Assembly: GCF_000502955.1 (NCBI RefSeq)
Contig: NZ_AYWO01000010.1
Location: 111,796-165,581 of the forward strand
Origin: Mesorhizobium sp. LNHC252B00
Lineage (GTDB): Bacteria; Pseudomonadota; Alphaproteobacteria; Rhizobiales; Rhizobiaceae
DNA: 53,786 nt
Direction: 5' to 3'
Part shown: one piece after another, positions 52,463-53,786 of the stretch
How positions within the stretch are numbered: the stretch's first letter is position 1
Layout of the letters: every line of letters begins with the position of its first letter
Program-made: the position numbers and the translations under genes
The notes under the pieces: generated by a model
The model's input: only the letters and a program-made list of their open reading frames with translations
Database searches by the model: none
What the model was told of the DNA's origin: nothing

Positions 52463-53786
52463 GCGACCTGCGCTTCGACATAAGCAGCCTGCACGCCGCC
52501 TATCGGGCAGGCATTGGCATAGACGAAGTCATCGAGACGGTGTACGCCCGCCTGAGGGCCGCCGACGATCCCGGCATCTTCATCCATCTGGCCGACAAGG
52601 CCGCGCTGCTGGCGGCCGCCGCCGCCCTCTGCTCGTTCGACCCGGTGGCCCAGCCACTCTGGGGCGTCCCCTTCGCCGTCAAGGACAATATCGACGTCGC
52701 CGGCATGCCGACGACGGCGGCCTGCGCCGAATACACCTACTGGCCCGACAGGGACGCCACCGTGGTGGCGCGGCTGAGGGCGGCCGGCGCGCTGGTCGTC
52801 GGCAAAACCAATCTCGACCAGTTCGCCACCGGCCTTGTCGGCGTGCGCACGCCATGGCCGATCCCGCGCAACGCCATCGACGCCGAGCTGGTGCCGGGCG
52901 GCTCCTCGTCCGGGTCGGCGGTGGCGACGGCGCGCGGCATCGTCTCGTTTGCGCTCGGCACCGACACCGCCGGCTCCGGCCGCATCCCCGCCGGCCTCAA
53001 CAATATAGTCGGGCTGAAGCCGACGGTCGGCGCGCTGTCGGCCGCCGGCGTCGTGCCGGCCTGCCGCACGCTCGACTGCGTGTCGGTGTTCGCATTGACC
53101 GTCGACGACGCCTATCGGGTGTTCTCGGTGGCGGCGGCGCGCGACGCCGCAGATCCATATTCGCGCGACATCGCTGTCCAGCCGCTCGCCGTACGCCCGC
53201 CCGTGCTGAGCGTCGGCATCCCGGCAAAGGCCGACCTGAAATTCTTCGGCGATGCGGCAATGCAAGCCGGCTTCGAGGCCTCGCTTGCCACGCTGTCGCG
53301 GCTCGGCTGCCGGCTGGTGGAAATCCCCTTCGGCGATTTTTACGCCACCGCCAACCTTCTCTACGAGGGCGCTTGGGTGGCCGAGCGCTATGCAGCGATC
53401 CGCGATTTCATGGAGGCCAACGAAGCGGCCCTGCATCCGGTGACGCGCAAGATCATCGGCGGCGCGCGCAAGCTTACGGCGGCGGACGCTTTCCGCGGTC
53501 TCTATGCCTTGCAGGCCCACAGGGCAAAGCTCGCTCCCGTCATCGCCTCTGTCGACTTGTTCTGTGTGCCGACCGCGCCGACGCATTACACAACCGCCGC
53601 TGTGCTCGCCGATCCGATCGAGACCAACACCCGCCTCGGCACCTACACCAATTTCGTCAACTTGCTCGACATGTGCGGCATCGCCGTACCGACAGGCACG
53701 CGCGACGACGGGCTGCCGATGAGCGTGACCTTGCTGGCGCCGGCAGGCCGCGATGCGCTGACAGCGGCGCTCGCCCGCGACCTGCA
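52459..53786 (+). CDS. atzF: Allophanate hydrolase, 3' end missing
   Basis: 442 residues are visible and the frame remains open at the window edge. Amidase-signature enzyme: Lys75 (GVPFAVKDNIDVAGMP), cis-Ser149 (VPGGSSSGSAVATARG) and nucleophile Ser173 (GTDTAGSGRIPAGLNN). Spacing (74 and 24 residues) matches AtzF, whose triad I recall as Lys91, Ser165 and Ser189. It splits allophanate to two CO2 and two ammonia. The visible C-terminal part (LPMSVTLLAPAGRD) belongs to the amidase domain; the AtzF C-terminal domain, if present, is beyond the window. GGGGGAGG lies upstream; starts within the cupin stop codon. Confidence 0.93.
   Translation, partial: MSDLRFDISSLHAAYRAGIGIDEVIETVYARLRAADDPGIFIHLADKAALLAAAAALCSFDPVAQPLWGVPFAVKDNIDVAGMPTTAACAEYTYWPDRDATVVARLRAAGALVVGKTNLDQFATGLVGVRTPWPIPRNAIDAELVPGGSSSGSAVATARGIVSFALGTDTAGSGRIPAGLNNIVGLKPTVGALSAAGVVPACRTLDCVSVFALTVDDAYRVFSVAAARDAADPYSRDIAVQPLAVRPPVLSVGIPAKADLKFFGDAAMQAGFEASLATLSRLGCRLVEIPFGDFYATANLLYEGAWVAERYAAIRDFMEANEAALHPVTRKIIGGARKLTAADAFRGLYALQAHRAKLAPVIASVDLFCVPTAPTHYTTAAVLADPIETNTRLGTYTNFVNLLDMCGIAVPTGTRDDGLPMSVTLLAPAGRDALTAALARDL

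Overview
The window reads as chromosomal DNA of a rhizobial alphaproteobacterium, most likely Mesorhizobium or a close relative. The reasons are the GC-rich codon use, a Brucella-type Omp10 lipoprotein, homospermidine synthase, CtrA-like boxes, and several copies of the palindromic intergenic repeats that are common in Rhizobiales. Genes are dense on both strands. I saw no tRNA, rRNA, insertion sequence, phage gene or CRISPR array. The window opens inside gltD and ends inside an allophanate hydrolase gene.

Layout. 1-12 kb: glutamate synthase small subunit (partial), a DUF459 SGNH-like protein, a lytic transglycosylase, galU, a large outer-membrane barrel protein, kdsD, an NfeD/SPFH pair, an FAD oxidoreductase and hemH. 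12-20.5 kb (all minus): a 5'-nucleotidase fused to LysM, omp10, homospermidine synthase, and a pabB-pabC-YciI-DUF3445 operon that joins folate precursor synthesis to a haem-dependent N-demethylase-like protein; then a membrane coiled-coil/HhH protein. 20.8-30.5 kb: M3 oligopeptidase, an orphan NtrC-type regulator, a DUF882 envelope protein, eda, trhO, a DUF533 protein, a probable small RNA and an SDR. 30.5-39.3 kb: YciI protein, aminotransferase, GNAT, a CDF metal exporter, denD, an RcnA-like nickel/cobalt transporter with a DUF1007 partner, and LysR plus amidase. 39.3-45 kb: ornithine decarboxylase with a long structured leader, GNAT, a secreted protein, SCP2 protein and three flagellar or flagellar-like genes.

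The most striking region is 45.0-53.8 kb. A GntR/FadR-type regulator is divergent from a tightly packed operon: BMP-family binding protein, two permeases, a biuret hydrolase (BiuH), a double ABC ATPase, a second cysteine hydrolase (triuret-hydrolase candidate), a cupin, and allophanate hydrolase (AtzF). Together these could import an oligo-urea compound and degrade it stepwise to ammonia and CO2. The promoter region holds a perfect -24/-12 sigma-54 sequence. A 12-bp perfect palindrome overlaps its -12 element, and an 11/12 copy lies 91 bp upstream, which suggests nitrogen control plus substrate-dependent repression.

Two other signals stand out. At 29511-29617 a perfect TTAA-N7-TTAAC CtrA-type box is followed by a -10-like element, a hairpin with a CU-rich (anti-Shine-Dalgarno) loop and a strong terminator, which together look like a roughly 64-nt small RNA. 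Upstream of the ornithine decarboxylase, a leader segment is perfectly complementary over 9 nt to the Shine-Dalgarno region, consistent with a translation-controlling RNA structure.
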